64,000 nt of DNA from Acheta domesticus (lineage: Eukaryota; Arthropoda; Insecta; Orthoptera; Gryllidae): NCBI GenBank assembly GCA_031308135.1, contig JAHLJT010009436.1:142870303-142934302 (forward strand). The letters are read 5' to 3'. Position numbers and translations under genes: made by a program. Below the pieces are notes generated by a model. The model was not told where the DNA came from. It was given only the letters and a program-made list of their open reading frames with translations, and ran no database searches. Positions 12,080-25,105 of this stretch are shown here, in pieces (the first letter of the stretch is position 1; each line of letters starts with the position of its first letter).

Positions 12080-13047
12080 AGAAATTATATGATCAAGAAA
12101 TGATACAAGAATATTAGGTAAAATAGTTTACAAAGCGAAATTATTACATGATGAAAAACATAGTGAAAATAAGAGTAAAGATAGGAAAGTTCTTAGTATT
12201 TTGTTAAAATTAACTTAAATAGAAATTTTAAATTCAAAACACTATTGATAAACATTGCAAATGGATAAAGCATAAATAACGCTTCTCAAATAGCAGATAT
12301 TTTTAACAAATACTTCTGCAATGTACTTAATGATTTGGCCTATAAAACGGTAACAGAACCTGAAAACAAAACTATAGTTTCGTCAAATATTAATTCAATA
12401 TTTTTTTACCCAAATACTACTTCTAAATGAAACTACTTCTTAATGAAATTATTTCTAATATGAAGGACAAAGCAGGAGGTAGATATTATATTACAGTCAA
12501 GGTAATAAAAATAATTTCACAATGTATTATTTTATTGGACGTTTAATGTATGTCATATCTACGAATAAGCGCAGCTGTTTGGCCTGAGTCTTAAAATGTG
12601 CGAAGTACGAAGTACTTCTCATTAGAAGCCGAAGACAGGAACGCGTGACGAAGTACTCGTGTATAACTACGGTCCGATGTTTTTGATATTTCATCTTGCG
12701 AAAGTATCTCAAAAGATTATAAACAAGACGTTAGATGTCCATCGCGAAACCAGTTTGGATTTCTAAAAGACAAATGGGCATCTGATGCCTTAAAGGTATA
12801 TTTTAATTGTTTTTATGATAAATTAAATGAGAACAAGAGCGTCATTGTGACTTTCGTGAGCTTAGTAAAGCCCTTTGACACTGTAAAACATTCATTATTA
12901 TTATTAGACAAATTATACATGTACGTAGTGAGTGGAACCCGTTTAGACTTAGTAAGGTATCATTAAAAAAATCGCAAACAAGTGGAAAAAAATTGACAAA
13001 GTTTTCAGAAGCTCAAGTGTTTATTAGTATTCGGATACCACAGGGTA

Positions 13048-13160
<113 letters not shown>

Positions 13161-13284
13161 GATTTATTGAAATTACTGTCTGGTGTCTCTGTGATGCCAC
13201 ACGCAGACAACACTGTTATGATGTGTGATGAGATTAATTGTTATCTTTCAGCAATACAAATGTTATATCTAGTGTATAAGTAGG

Positions 13285-13382
13285 GAGTTTTTGCACCCTC
13301 GAACGTGAATCACTATCGATCTTCTGCTCATGCGCAGTTCCAGTTTTATGTTTGTGCTTCACGTTCGAGGGTACAAAAACTC
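13285..13382. mobile_element. Small hairpin MITE
   Basis: Inverted arms of 24 bp (13285-13308 and 13359-13382, one mismatch, core ACCCTCGAACGTGA) enclose 50 bp. It splits the LINE reverse transcriptase between the HADNT block and the LNVNKTV block, so it arrived after the LINE. No clear target duplication is visible. Confidence 0.65.
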
Positions 13383-13640
13383 TTTAGCCTCTTATTATTT
13401 ATCGTGGCTAGCCTCTTATTATTTATCGTTAAATGTAAACAAGACAGTATCTGATGGATATCTTTTGGATGAAGACGGCGTTTCTGAAATTTTTCATACA
13501 CAAATTAACAACTAATCTGTACAGAGAATATCTCATACGAAATATCTACGAGTATATATATCGACGATTGTTCCTTTAGATGAAAATAACATGTTGACTA
13601 TGTTAAAAAAACTAGATATCTGTTATTTGTTTTTTCGGGA

Positions 13641-14479
13641 CTGTCGACGTTTATGAACTAGAAATCCTTAACAAGTATTTACCACGGGGTATTTAATAGT
13701 GTTGCCACTTACAGTATTGCTGCTTGAGGGTTATTTACTTCAATATTTTAAACCCATTACTATAAATAGAAATTGATGAGAATTGATGATAAACCATAAA
13801 GCCATTGGACAGCCCACTGAATCACGAACTATTTATAAAAGGGAAAAGGATTTCTTTCCATCGTAATACGTGTCAACAATCTACTACGACACCGCGTCCT
13901 CAAGCAAAGAAGCCAATAAATCTTTCAATACCAGTCGCTGCGAGTGATCATCCCGTCTGTCTGGAGACCCTGTGAATCTCAGGAATGGCATTGCGATTGG
14001 TTGGTGCCAAGGAGCCTATGGTTTATTTTGTAGTTTAGGATCTTACGAACTTTCCATTAATCCCAATTTTAAAATGTAAAACACTGTTTTAAGAATTGAT
14101 TAACAGCATTTATCATAAGAATAATTTTCGTACAATTACATTACATATATTTACAACAAAATATTGTTTACATCCAAAGAATTAATTTATTATTCTAGAG
14201 ATGGACAGGATCAATAGTTGTAACAATCACAATCTAGTTGCAACGTCCTCTATCTGAAGTATTGCGCTGAGTTGAATGTACATATTCCGGTTATTCGCCT
14301 GTGCTCATTCGAATCAGGTGTTTCATCGATGTGAAGTAGATTCGCAAAGTTTTGTTGCAGTTCTCTTCGTCAACTTCGAACACACTCTGTGAAAGACGAA
14401 TGCTACATCGGTAAAGTGGTGAGACTCAAACTACACCTTGCTCGTGCCATACACATCTCCCTACCCATCCGGTCCAGCA
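13641..14479. other. No feature recognised
   Basis: AT-rich sequence without coding, repeat-end or RNA signals that I can support. Confidence 0.5.
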
Positions 14480-14745
14480 CGAACAACCCACCGAAGCAAC
14501 ATCCAAAGTCCGCGCCGCTGGTGCATCGGCACGTTTAGAAGGCTGTGACGTGAGACAACCGCCATCGCAGCAGCCTGAGCTATTCTGAGCGCAGAGCCAC
14601 TAGACGTCAGTCCACCGATGGCGATCGGTCGATCGTTCAACTGGGCGGCCGTTCAGCGCGCAATCGGCTGCGCGGACGTAGGCGGTCGAGACCGAGGAGG
14701 TCGCCAGAGGTGCAGGAACACTGGCGCTGGAAAAAAACATAGCCT
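14480..14745. other. GC- and CpG-rich island
   Basis: A sharp rise in GC and CpG relative to the flanks, with blocks such as GCGATCGGTCGATCG and GCGCGCAATCGGCTGCGCGG. No coding frame is convincing. It could be a promoter island or a GC-rich repeat. Confidence 0.4.
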
Positions 14746-15384
14746 CTGAGCGAGGCTATGAAGTAGGAATTATAAGAAGTCCTCGTCGATCACGGTTTCA
14801 CTTATGTACTATTCAAAATTTGAAAATCACATCGCAGATTGCGGGATACTGCTTATTTATTACATGTTTAGACTTACAAACTACTACTTAAAAGTTTGTT
14901 TCGTCATTGATCTCGAGGTTTAGATACGGAGGTCATTGATTCAAGCAGCAGATGATCCTGAGAGATTTCACAGTAGGATTAAGCCCAGAACATGGTGTAT
15001 CAGAACTGTCAATAAAAAATGAGAAATCTTTTTAATGTAGCGTCACAAACATTCTCATAATTCGGTGATGTAGGTAAGCGAGAGTTTATGCGTTGATTAC
15101 CTGATGACCTCCGGTTGTTGTGTGGTATGTCCTCCGGTTAATAGTCTTCGTTGCTTGCGGAACCTAAGTAACTCTGTTCAAATCCCGTCCCAGGGAAATA
15201 TTCCTGAGGTTGAAAACACTTGCAGGTTTAGTTAGTGTTGTAATAGTATTAAGAGACCCTTACAAACAATATGAACAAGTGTGTGCTGTTGTAACTCAAC
15301 TAGCGTACAGGGTGGTAGATTACGTTTATGAGACCTCCTACTGTCGAAAATTAGTTTACGATTGTACTCTGTTAATGCTTCGGA
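14746..15384. other. Unclassified stretch with one box-B-like motif
   Basis: GTTCAAATCCC at 15178-15188 resembles a Pol III box B but no box A is obvious. Nothing else is recognised. Confidence 0.35.
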
Positions 15385-15830
15385 ATTTTTACTTTCTCGT
15401 ATACGCACGTGTATACGGAGTAATATACGTATTATAGAGAAAGTTATGTAATGCTTTACGAAAAAATGGCGAATTTTCGGCGGAAAAAAAATTCATTGCC
15501 GGGAGCTGATAAAGAAAAGTGGATAAAACCAGTTGCTAAATTAAGAAAAAAAAATCCCTAACTCGTGGTGTAGCCAGTATCCCTCTTTTGTGGGTCCTTA
15601 ATACCGAAAAATCAATTGAAAGGAAAACGTAAGTCCGTCCGTCCGTCCGTGAACACTGCTAGCGCCTTAACCATAGGTAATGGATATTTCCCGGTCGATT
15701 GGGTTGAAGTCGCTAGTTTTTTGTGAAACGAAGGTTCTATGTGTTTTACACACGCGAGGATTTTAGCTCAATCGGCCTATCTGTCTCTATAACCAATTGC
15801 AATTCTTTTGTCAGTAAAAACTGTAATAAC
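15385..15830 (+). repeat. Interspersed repeat family D, 5' module
   Basis: Begins with TACTTTCTCGTATACG and a facing GAGAAAGTTATG (15438-15449), which together form a stem. It continues with AAAAAATGGCGAATTTTCGG, GTGGATAAAACCAGTTGC, TCGTGGTGTAGCCAG and TTAATACCGAAAAATC, then a GTCC run. The same ordered blocks occur at 35905-36190 and, inverted, at 58955-59370. It is non-coding and of unknown class. Confidence 0.65.
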
Positions 15831-15884
15831 CCATTTGTTTCATAAATAGCTATTTTTGTACATCAGTATTGTAAACGTTTTCAG

Positions 15885-16275
15885 TGCTATAAAATCGTTC
15901 ATAAACTGACACTTTATGACACATATTATGACTTAGTAGTAGATTAAGACACGAATAATTGCGTCGTCATATTCATCCGTCCTCCCCGCCTCCCCGCCGT
16001 CACTGCCCGTCCTTCCCATGTGACATCATTGTACCAACGTCTATGTTGCCAACTTAAAAGCTGCTTTGAAATTTCTCTTCAAAATTAATTTTGATCATTT
16101 TATAAATTTCTAATACTGTTAAGCAAAAAATGGCGTACGAAACTCGTTTACAATATTGCTTTATTGTATTCATACAAATCTGAAAACTCACTACTATCGT
16201 TGTTCGTTTTCAAAACCATTAATTATAAACTTATAACATCATAAACTAGTTGCAAAATATGTACTATTACGCCAC
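15885..16275 (+). repeat. Interspersed repeat family G, copy 1
   Basis: TTCATAAACTGACA, ATTATGAC, GAATAATTGCGTC, GCTTTATTG, ATTCATACAAATCTGAAAAC and TAGTTGC...ATGTACTATT recur in the same order at 45600-46040, roughly three-quarters identical by eye. It is non-coding, no terminal repeats could be defined, and the class is unknown. Confidence 0.5.
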
Positions 16276-16289
16276 GTTGATTAGTGCTT

Positions 16290-16450
16290 AACGCTTTTTG
16301 AGCTTATTGTTCAGCGTCCGACTGGATTTCCTCTGTACAATCAGAACAAGGTCATCAGCATAAGCTACTGCCTCGACATTGTTGTCATTCAGTGTCCGCT
16401 GCAGAAGATCTATTATTACATCGCATGGAAATAGTCATGTGCACCTTCCC
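16290..16450 (-). pseudogene. LINE reverse transcriptase fragment (YADD block)
   Basis: The minus strand encodes VEAVAYADDLVLIVQRKSSR across 16377-16318, with the catalytic YADD codons at 16362-16351. AYADDL(V/I)L is the usual form of motif C in R1-type and related LINEs. Only this motif and a few flanking codons are preserved. It is a short dead fragment of uncertain clade, unrelated in sequence to the Jockey-like remnant at 12.1-13.6 kb. Confidence 0.6.
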
Positions 16451-17769
16451 TGAGGTGATGCCCTCGTAAGCTGAATTTTGGCACTTTAGGCAGATTCACT
16501 AATATTTACTCCTTGGCCTTGTGCATGGAGGTCACTAGTCCTCCAATGCTCCTGCAGCTCAAAGTAAAATCCGCCAGGAGTTACCAAAGACTTCTTTTTT
16601 ACTTAAAAATAACCGAAGTGTATCTTAGTCGTCTGTACTTATGTTGTATTATTTGCAGTTGGTGACCACAACTTCTGAGGACAAGTCCAAATTAAAACCA
16701 AATTGCATTGAAAGATCTCCTTTGATTCTGAAATGATTTCGAATTATAATCACTAATATTTTTTCCAAAATCTTCTCCAAGAAGAAAGGTAGTCAGTCTG
16801 TACGATTTTGGATCAGAACTTACATATCCGTCTTTTTCATAAGAAGAACCATATTTGCCAGCTTTCTTTGGTAAGATAATATTCTTTGCTAAGAGAATTG
16901 TTATAGTATATGTTCTACAGTTTATCCCTTACAAATGGGAATAGATTTGTACATCACAGGGGCACTTCATTCAGGGAAAGTAGGTGAAGAGGCTCCTCAC
17001 CAATTATTTATATAAAAATTATATTTTAAATTTATTTTCCTCATCAAGTACAAGTATATTGGTTTTAATAGAAAAAGTAAGTGTATTTTCGAATGGTACG
17101 CGCACGGAACCCTATAGGCCAACTAAAACTCACAAAGGAGCTGGATGAGTGCGCCACCGACTACGCCGGCGTGGCCATTGAAATGAGGTAGGTCGCCTTT
17201 TAATGCACCTCAACCTCCAGGGTGCGGGTTGCCTCTGCGGTTGCTAACACGACCGTCATGGCAACCGAATTCATAGCATGGACTCTATGCTGTCGCTAGT
17301 GAAGTAGTGGCCAAAGAAATACCATTTGTTTTCCAGTATGAAATTCGTTCGTATCGCACTTAGTAGTGCTGTGATGTTTCAAATATTAGACCTATTAATG
17401 AAAATGTATATTTTATTAGAAACCCCATTTTCACTTTGGAAAGACTAATACATGAAAGCTTTAAGTTGTAGGTGCTGTACTGAATACTAAATATCTAGTA
17501 CAAAAGTTAAACATTGAGGAAAAAGCAATCTTAATTTCAAACAGTTACAGTTGATGGAATTTTCGTGGTTGCGCTGCCTTCCTCTTGCACTCTACAGGAA
17601 TTGTTCTGTTTGACATACTTGATTTTTAACAATAAAAGCAAAGTTTGGAACAGAAAATAATGGACTGTTCTGTTGAATATCACTCTATGACTTGTATAAA
17701 CATTCAAATTCGGCAGAAAATGTATGTAAAAGGAATTAAACGAGTGCATTTGAGACTACATCAATAACT
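16451..17769. other. No confident feature
   Basis: May contain more decayed LINE sequence upstream of the YADD fragment, but I could not identify further motifs. A short GC-richer patch lies at 17100-17260. Confidence 0.4.
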
Positions 17770-17997
17770 TTGTACAAACAGAATTGGCAACGTCTGATTA
17801 TTTACGTACAGGTAGATGAAACGACAAATAGGATACATAGGTACCTCGGTGTTTCTTTGAGCAATAATGAAATTCAGAAGGAACTTATTCTCCAGTTAAT
17901 AAGGAAGCAGATGAATGAAGACATCACAAAGTGCGCAACCTTGAAGGATCGATTTGGTGTTCAAGAAATAGGCGATTTCATTTATTAAGGCAAGCGT

Positions 17998-18150
17998 GTG
18001 TAAAATGATATTTCTCTCCTAGCTCGTCACCTAACTTTACATCAATGACCCGCCACTGCTTAACAATCTCTGCTTGTGCTTCATTGGGACCTGGAATCTT
18101 GACCAATCCAAATCCCTTTATTGCCTCTTCACATTCACTCAGAAAGAAAT
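17998..18150 (-). pseudogene. Unrecognised coding-like remnant
   Basis: The minus strand has an open frame of about 50 codons of normal, non-repetitive composition (including GFGLVKIPGPNEAQAEIVKQ) ending at a stop near 17998. Its amino-acid texture is protein-like in contrast with nearby random frames. I do not recognise the family. A transposon protein fragment is likely given the context. An adjacent plus-strand frame (17770-17988, containing IYVQVDETTN) faintly recalls the DETTD region of some hAT transposases, but this is too weak to call. Confidence 0.3.
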
Positions 18151-18224
18151 TGTAAGATGACCTCCTTACAGAATTACTATTACTTTTTACTCATTTTATT
18201 TCAATAATTCTTTTTACTTTCTTG

Positions 18225-18430
18225 TCTTGCTACGTACCTACGTAGTCAAGAGAAAGTGTGGCAATGGTACAGCAGAAATTGGCAATTTTTCGATAGAAAA
18301 ACTCATATTGTGGAACTCTGGTGTTGATAATGTGGAAAAATCATATTACATATTATGTAGTAAATTACTTCCTCTAACACGTTATGCAGTAAGAATCCAC
18401 CTTTTCTGGGTTCTTGACACCGAACTAGTG
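18225..18430 (+). repeat. Interspersed repeat family D fragment
   Basis: A TACGTACCTACGTAG stem-like start, then CAAGAGAAAGTGTGGC, CTCTAACACGTTATGCAGT and GGGTTCTTGACACCGAA, align with the family D blocks at 15385 and 35905 in order. It is diverged and truncated. Confidence 0.5.
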
Positions 18431-19900
18431 TGATTACATCAGCACATCAATTCTCGCATTATTTGTAGCGTCTGCGCAATATTATACTATTACACGAACA
18501 TGCAAAAGTGTTAACGTGTCCAGCTAGCAAAAATGGTTTTCTTCTCGCCAAGGTTTGAACAGAGGTCCATGGAGTTAACTTGCCCTGCGTTTTACCGTTA
18601 CTCCATGCATAAGCTCGTACTCACTTTGACCGAGAAACCAATGATCTGTTTATACCTCGTGCAATTTTGGAAAATTCAAGGAGATCAACGAAAATGAAAC
18701 CTCCACCATTTTTAAGTGTCCTTTCTTCCGGAGGAAAAATTAAAGAAAAGGCCATACAATTTTGAGAAAATGTTCTGTATAGCGTAAAGTATCAATAGAG
18801 GCCATAGTTTAAAATATTTTTGTAGTTTTCTCCAAATTCTTCGACCTTCAGTTCTGAATTTTTTACATGCAATTCAATGGAGGTATTCTATTCTTCTGAG
18901 GTTCACTATACCAAAAAAGCAAGAAGCAGTTTTTTATTAAAAAAGGTAAACAACTAATTAAATAAAATGAAATACTGATTTTTAAACACTTAATTTTGAA
19001 ATTAAAAATATTGCTGTAGTTGTCAGTGTGGGGCTAATCTGCAAAATCAAATGGTGGTTAACTTGTTTGTATTTATTTTTTTAACTAAAACTTTAAAATG
19101 TGATTCATTTTGACATTTCAAGTGATCAACCCCAAAAGTGGAGTTGGGTGGCACATTTTGACCTGATGTCTTTCAACGACTCTAAAAGTTTGACAGTCAG
19201 ATATTCAGAAATTAAAAAAAATACTATAAGATAGCGTAAGAAATGTAGTTTCCTTTGAGACAGACAATCATGTCAAAACTAAGCCGGGGTCGTGTAAAAA
19301 ACTAAAAAGTACCAACTGGTGCCAACCAGTCTCGGTCTCCTCTACGAAACAATATTTTGGGGTTTTCGATTTTTCTTATAGGGCATGTGTAATACTTTTC
19401 CGTTGTAACTTTTCTATCGCTCTTCCTTTGTGTCATGCAATAGTAAGGTTTCAACTAGTACGTCATTAATTGCTATAGCTAGTGAGGGCTATTTCGATTT
19501 CCAATGAATGTTTAAGGGGTTTGGCATTTACCACTGAAAGCTTTGTGGTTTATTTCTTTCTTTTTCGCTCTCCCAATTTATACACTTAATTCACCCCCGG
19601 CAAGGCACTCCCCCTCGCGCACTCCGCTCACTATTTTCCTTACGCACACTCCCTTTCCAAAGTTAAGATAGAAGATGCATATCATAGCTGAGAAGTACTC
19701 TCGCATTCATAATGATCTACCTTCGTCTGTGCACCACTTCACATCCTCGGGGTAATGCGCGGCAGTCATCTCCGGTGTGTTTAACGTTCGTGTCTCTGCC
19801 CGACTCGTTTTATAAATGTATACATTTATTTCCTTACCGTCGTCATAGAGAGGAGTGTTTAAAAATTATATTCAAAATATCTTATATTAATTCCTCCTTA
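18431..19900. other. Mostly featureless; weak SINE-head-like motif
   Basis: On the minus strand near 18545-18625, GTTCAAACC with an upstream TGGAGTAACGG could be a tRNA-like SINE head, but no body or tail is recognisable. The remainder is AT-rich without supportable features. Confidence 0.3.
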
Positions 19901-19904
19901 CACT

Positions 19905-20060
19905 TTTACTTTCTCGTACACTTGCATGAATGTAGTAATAAATACTGAGTATCTACACAGTAAAGAGAAAGTTATCAAAAAGTGCTGCAAAAATCCATGA
20001 CAAGACTCTAATCGAAGTACACCTTTGGGGGTCCCTGATATGGTCCTATAGTTATTATTC
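19905..20060 (+). repeat. Interspersed repeat family D fragment
   Basis: TTTACTTTCTCGTACAC and a facing AAAGAGAAAGTTATC reproduce the family D 5' stem (compare 15385-15450). The rest of the element is lost. Confidence 0.4.
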
Positions 20061-20970
20061 TTCAAAACGTCCCTCTGGCAATTTTTGTGTCTAAAAGGTA
20101 TCCTTGGCCTGCTCTTCACTGGCTTCTGAGAAAGCTGATTATTGTTTGGGATAAGACGATAAAGAAAGGAAATTTATTTTTATAAGTGGGGGTTGATGTT
20201 TTAGAAGTATCAATATATATTTCAAATTAGAAATTAGCGAAATGTTCCCACGGATTAACTAGTATTTTAATATTACGTCCAACTTTTAGAAATATACATA
20301 AAAGAAGCTGTTTTAGCATCACTAGTTTAGCAGTATAGTAATGTCTCACCATTCTCAATTAGTTGGTAAACTATTCTCAGATAGTTGGTAAACAGTAAAT
20401 TGAATTTTCAAGACGAGAGGACAGCTTACTGAGAGATACTATAACTGACAGACCAATTACATTGTTTAATATCATTGATTGTATTTTATAGAGATATGAA
20501 ACTATCTGGAGAAGAATAAATAAACAGAATTTTCTTTTAACATTATCACCTATATAAAATAAAACAAAAACGATGCATTTATTTGAACGTCGAGGTTATC
20601 GAACGTATCTAACGTATTTAGAGCGACTTTCACCGTTAGAACATCAGTAGCTTTGAGTCTAATATGTGTATCCGTTCAGAACTTAAAACTACATTCTGAA
20701 GTAATACAGGTCATCGCATTAGTTTGTATCAAACAAAGCATTTAAAAGTGAATGGTAGATAATTAAAGGATACGTAAATACTTAACAAATTGCGAGTAGT
20801 AAGAATACGTTAGTTTAAGATGTTTATTAGGTCTGACAGACATTTGTTCTTACATTATTGTTGTAACTGAAAGGAGAGGTTTTGTTTGGTCAATCGCAGC
20901 GCGAAAGCCTTCAAAGCACATTCCGGAAAGTGTGCATACGATAGCGATAATGTCAATAGTGACGTGTGTA
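20061..20970. other. No feature recognised
   Basis: AT-rich sequence without recognisable elements. Confidence 0.5.
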
Positions 20971-20974
20971 CGTG

Positions 20975-21135
20975 AGGAAACACGCTAACCAGAAGCAATT
21001 ACGCAAACGCAATGAGTCCTGCACTTGGGCGGCTCGGAGCGCTCGGCGGGTCGCGTCGCGTCGCAGGGGGACATGGTGCGCACTTGGGCTGCACGTGGAT
21101 AGAAGCACAACCGCCGCCGTAATATCCTGCCACCG
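20975..21135. other. GC- and CpG-rich island
   Basis: A short island with GCGGCTCGGAGCGCTCGG-type sequence in AT-rich surroundings. No credible coding frame. Function unknown. Confidence 0.35.
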
Positions 21136-21202
21136 GATAGCCATACCAGGTAGTAATCAGTAGTTAAGGAGAATGTATAATTTGAGGCATCATGAATTAT
21201 GA

Positions 21203-21640
21203 TTGATTAATTCGTGTTTCCGGGCGCGTCAACTGCTGTAGTCAATAGCCCCGTAAGTGTACTTATTTTTTACTCAGAGAGGCAGTGGCAATAGCTGTTG
21301 CCAGCTGGGTGGTTAGATACGGCGTCGGCTTAAAGGTTGGAGTTTTCCCGAATGTGGTATCTCCCAACAGCATAACACCATTCCAGACGCGACCAGCTCG
21401 AAGCCCCCGACTGTTCTCACGTGCGCATGTGTGTGTAAGGTGAGTCTATAAGGGAAGGGAGAGGAAGGAAAGACTGCGCGCGGATCGTGGGGATCGCCTT
21501 GAGATGAGGGGAGGGGAAACTGGAAAACAACCGATTAGAGCAGCCGGCCGCTAGAATTCTCTTCCGAACGGCGGCTGGATTCGACCTAGCTATCTAGCTC
21601 GGGACTCGAAGAATACGTCGGGACACGAAACCTAGGACTT
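21203..21640 (-). mobile_element. SINE family A copy 6
   Basis: TGATTGATTAATTCGTGTTTCCGGGCGCGTCAACTG begins at the tail end, followed by GGTATCTCCCAACAGC, TGTGTGTAAGG, GAGGAAGGAAAGACTGCGCG and GCAGCCGGCCGCTAGAATTC, the family order. The left end is the 3' tail. The tRNA-like head is degraded: GGGACTCGAAGAATAC near 21601 is all that is left of box B. Confidence 0.7.
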
Positions 21641-21699
21641 TGACTTTGGATAAATTGATGGCTCCCAACACATGGTACAAATTCTTCTGACATCTTAAT

Positions 21700-21900
21700 A
21701 TGAAATGGCGAAATCGGCAGTACAAAGGAACGCGCCACTCTGTATCGACGGAGTCTTCCGACAGGCGGTCCACGCGTCCGCTCAAAGTCCAATGCGCCTC
21801 CGCCCGAGGCGCGCCGCGCGCCGCGATTCACCTCGCGTCCCAAGCACGCGGCATTGCGCCACGGTTGCGCAGGCGGCCCGCGGACGGAATGAATCACACG
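21700..21900. other. GC- and CpG-rich island
   Basis: Dense CG dinucleotides (for example GGCGCGCCGCGCGCCGCG near 21810) directly after a SINE. Open frames here on several strands are expected from composition alone. Either a promoter-type island or GC-rich repeat. Confidence 0.35.
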
Positions 21901-22232
21901 GCCTAAAACATTCCTATCAACCCAGTTGGGTCTCCGCTTTTCTTCTTTTTGTGCCCCTGTCTACCCTGTTCCTTGACTCCCATCTATTTTTCACCTTCCT
22001 CTTCTGCTTTCTTTCCTTGTTTGTCTTCTTTTTAAATAATTTAATTTTTGTTCCTTCTTTTTTTTACGCTATCCGAATGTTTGTCTTCCTCTTCTAAGGT
22101 CATCTTGTCTTTTCTTTTCATATTTTCTTACATTTGTTGTATTTTAGATGTTTTCGTGTTAGCCTTCTTTTTCTTTACCTTCTTGCCTAAAGCATATTCG
22201 TCACGGAACATAAACGCCCAAATTATTGAAAA
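21901..22232. other. Pyrimidine-rich tract
   Basis: Long T/C-rich sequence (TTCTTCTTTT-type) giving Phe/Leu-rich translations. It is low complexity, with no gene supported. Confidence 0.5.
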
Positions 22233-22639
22233 CTAGTGGTGCTACACATCTCTAATATGCACATTTCCAGCAATTTGTAAAAATTATTACATAAGTGCTT
22301 CAAATAAAGTATTTTGAAAACTCAAACATTTTCTGTGAAAATGAGCTTCAAATTTCACATTTTTAATAGCGCTAAAACACCATTTTCTCTTAAACGGCAC
22401 ATAATTTTTAAAATACAAATGCCATTTATAAGTAGGTTTTTATGTTCTTTAATATTCTAAAATTAATGTTTCCGTTCTACCAATAGGAAACGGAAAAATT
22501 AAGAAAATGACAAAAAATGTACTTTTGGCGGTGATAGATGACAGCTGGCAATAAAGAGTTTGTGGCAATTCCGAAGCGAAGACCCAAGGAAATAGAAAAC
22601 TAATACGGGAAAGTCTGTGGCATTCTGTAGCACCACTGG
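22233..22639. mobile_element. TIR element of family E (407 bp)
   Basis: CTAGTGGTGCTAC at the left end is the inverted copy of GTAGCACCACTGG at the right end, one mismatch. The internal sequence (AATATGCACATTT...AGCAATTTGTAAA, CATTTTCTCTTAAACGGC, GGCGGTGATAGATGACAGCTGG, GGAAATAGAAAACTAATA) matches the right part of the longer repeat at 35905-37388. No protein is encoded. No clear target duplication. The class is unknown, and MITE is the most economical description. Confidence 0.6.
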
Positions 22640-24680
22640 TTATGAGTTTTGGAAAAGCACAAAACACAAGCTCTTACGGCACATTTGAAGTGAGAGAAAA
22701 AAACAAAACATTTTATTATAAATTTAAAAAATATTGTAAATTAATAGTACGAAAAGGAAGAAACATAATACAGATTAAAATTGCAGGATCCCAAAACGAG
22801 TCATTCTCCGCTACTGAGAAACACAACTGACGGGAAGTTATTTCGAATCACTGTCTGTGAGTCAACCGTTTATGTTACGCAGAGGAGCGTTCTATATCCA
22901 TGATGAAATTAAGCTGACATTAGGTCACCAGAAATCAGAATAATAAACCATACATGAAATGATGTGACATGAAATTCGTTGCGTTCGAATGATGCAATCT
23001 CTCAAACATCAGCATATTTGACTACCTGGTGGTTCTTTAGGTAATTTTCATATTAGGTGATCATGGGCCGTTAACCACGTTTTACTGGAAGAGGGAAATG
23101 CCAATACAAATAAAAAACTTGCAATCGAGCCTCCGGTTTTTATAAGGCTCACTAGTGTTAAAATATAGATGTGATGATCAACTCTACATATTTCTTGAAG
23201 GTTACCGACTATCACACAAATATCTGGATATTTATTTGTCTTCCTCCTCAACCTGGAAATCTGAACTGCGCAAATCAAGCTAAGAACGTGACCACTCAAT
23301 AACAGCTGTAGAAAGATGAAAGAATAGCATCCACTCGATCTTAAAATTACATTTGTTTCGTTCGATTATGCTGCGGTCATTATCCGGTAAGGACAGTGCA
23401 TTTTATATCTCGGGAGATGTCATTCTGATTTGTTCTTTGGAAATCAAACAGGTTCACAGGTCTGTTTGTCATACGATATAAACCACAATGTGACGCAACC
23501 TAGCAATTGACAAACGCAAGGACACCGACCATAACACGGGTTGCGAATGGCAGCGGTCCGGTATCCTCAGTGAACCTCGGTGGAACTTTTGCGTGCGATA
23601 ATGTTTGAGTTCGTTTTAGTATTTAAACACTAGGGAATGCAGTATCACAGTTTTTTTCAATTTTTTACACTTTCACCAGTAATATACTAGTTTTATATTT
23701 TTTTATTCATTGTCACGTGGGAGTTAAGGCGACGCCATTTTATCTCTGTTAATATCGATCTGTGGGATTGGTTAATTGCCCACGAGTCTTCTACAAAGAT
23801 TCTTCAATGCACTGTTCGGCCTGCATCTCCAAAAAATCTGCCAGAAGCATTAATTCAAATTCCGCACCCAGAGATAATCAATAAATTAGTATTTTCAGGA
23901 ACGAATATTTCATTTCCAAAACGCTTTTTAGTTGATCACGATATTTAGAATAATCTTCACGTATGTAGCAATCTTAAGCCCAAGGCACTAGTTCATATGA
24001 ATAACAGCTAAAAATAACAATTCGAGCATTCCAGGAAATTCAATATTTTTCATCATTTACGTTAATGCCGCCGTGTATTGTGGCTATCATTTTGAACAAA
24101 ACTGGATTTTCAGTAGGTACATTTAAAATATTTATTGAACAGAACCTACAAACATTTGATACTATTAACTTCTTCTAGTGTAAGCCAAGCGATGCTTTCC
24201 AGAATATTACTCGACTGTTTAACCGTTTACGCGGAGAAACGACGAAATGCTCCCCGCAGGAGACGCCGCCGTCTGCAGTGTCGTAGCGGTGGGTTTGAAT
24301 TTCGCGCCCGAAAGTGATTTTTAAACTCAATTCTCTCAAAGACAAACATTTTTTCGTACAAACTGGACCTGCCATTCTTCATGACTGAGACCACAGAATT
24401 TGGAGTATTTTCTTTTTTGTAACGGGAGATTCTGGACATCATGTAGACATCCAGTAGCGGGCACAGTCGGCGTGGGCAGAATTAATACATACAACTATAG
24501 ACACTCCGAAGCGCATTCACAAAACCACATTGCTAGTTTTGTACGTGGGCGCCCGACGCTCCTTAAATACGGGCGACTACGTCACTAGCTGCGATTGGCC
24601 TCGGGCTGGTGTTCCTGAGGCTGCTTCCGCTGTCCTAATGAGCCCTAACACCGCGCGTTGCCCAGCAGCGCGCGCCAACT
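22640..24680. other. No feature recognised
   Basis: AT-rich sequence with only short open frames. GCGGTGGGTTTGAATTTCGCGC near 24287 is a weak box-B-like motif without support. Confidence 0.45.
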
Positions 24681-24684
24681 TTCA

Positions 24685-24815
24685 ATGCTTTTAGGCATCC
24701 TTAACACTTCTTCCGCTGGAACGTGAGATCCGGCGCCATACTAAACTACAGCTTCTGGGGGTTTCCCTTTCAGATACCTCTGCCAGCGGGACACCACGGG
24801 GCAAGCAGTGAGTGA

Positions 24816-24860
<45 letters not shown>

Positions 24861-25105
24861 TAAGGGGAGAAGAGACAAAATGAGAAAGGAAAGATAGCGC
24901 GCGCACTTTTCCTCACTATCAGGGTACTGTACTGTCATTCACCTGATAGTGATTGGAGAAACCACTGAAAGCTACCGATCTGCTAGAGTAGCCGGCTGCT
25001 AGAATTTTCCTCCTTACATTGTCTGAATTTGAACTCAAGTTAATGGCAAAAATCCGCCTCAGTCAGAACTCAAAGCCTAGGACCTCCCTGGAGAAGACAC
25101 TGGGA
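24685..25105 (-). mobile_element. SINE family A copy 7 with internal (GT)n
   Basis: GATCCGGCGCCATAC, TCAGATACCTCTGCCAGCGGG, GAAAGGAAAGATAGCGCGCG, AGGGTACTGTACTGTCATTC, GGAGAAACCACTGAAAGCTACC and CTAGGACCTCCCTGG follow the family order on the minus strand. The GTGTGTAAG stretch of the family has expanded into a (GT)n tract at 24820-24857. The 3' tail is missing. Confidence 0.65.

Noticed and set aside
17770..17988. Possible hAT transposase fragment (IYVQVDETTN)
   Set aside because: Only a DETT-like block resembles the family and the rest does not follow it.
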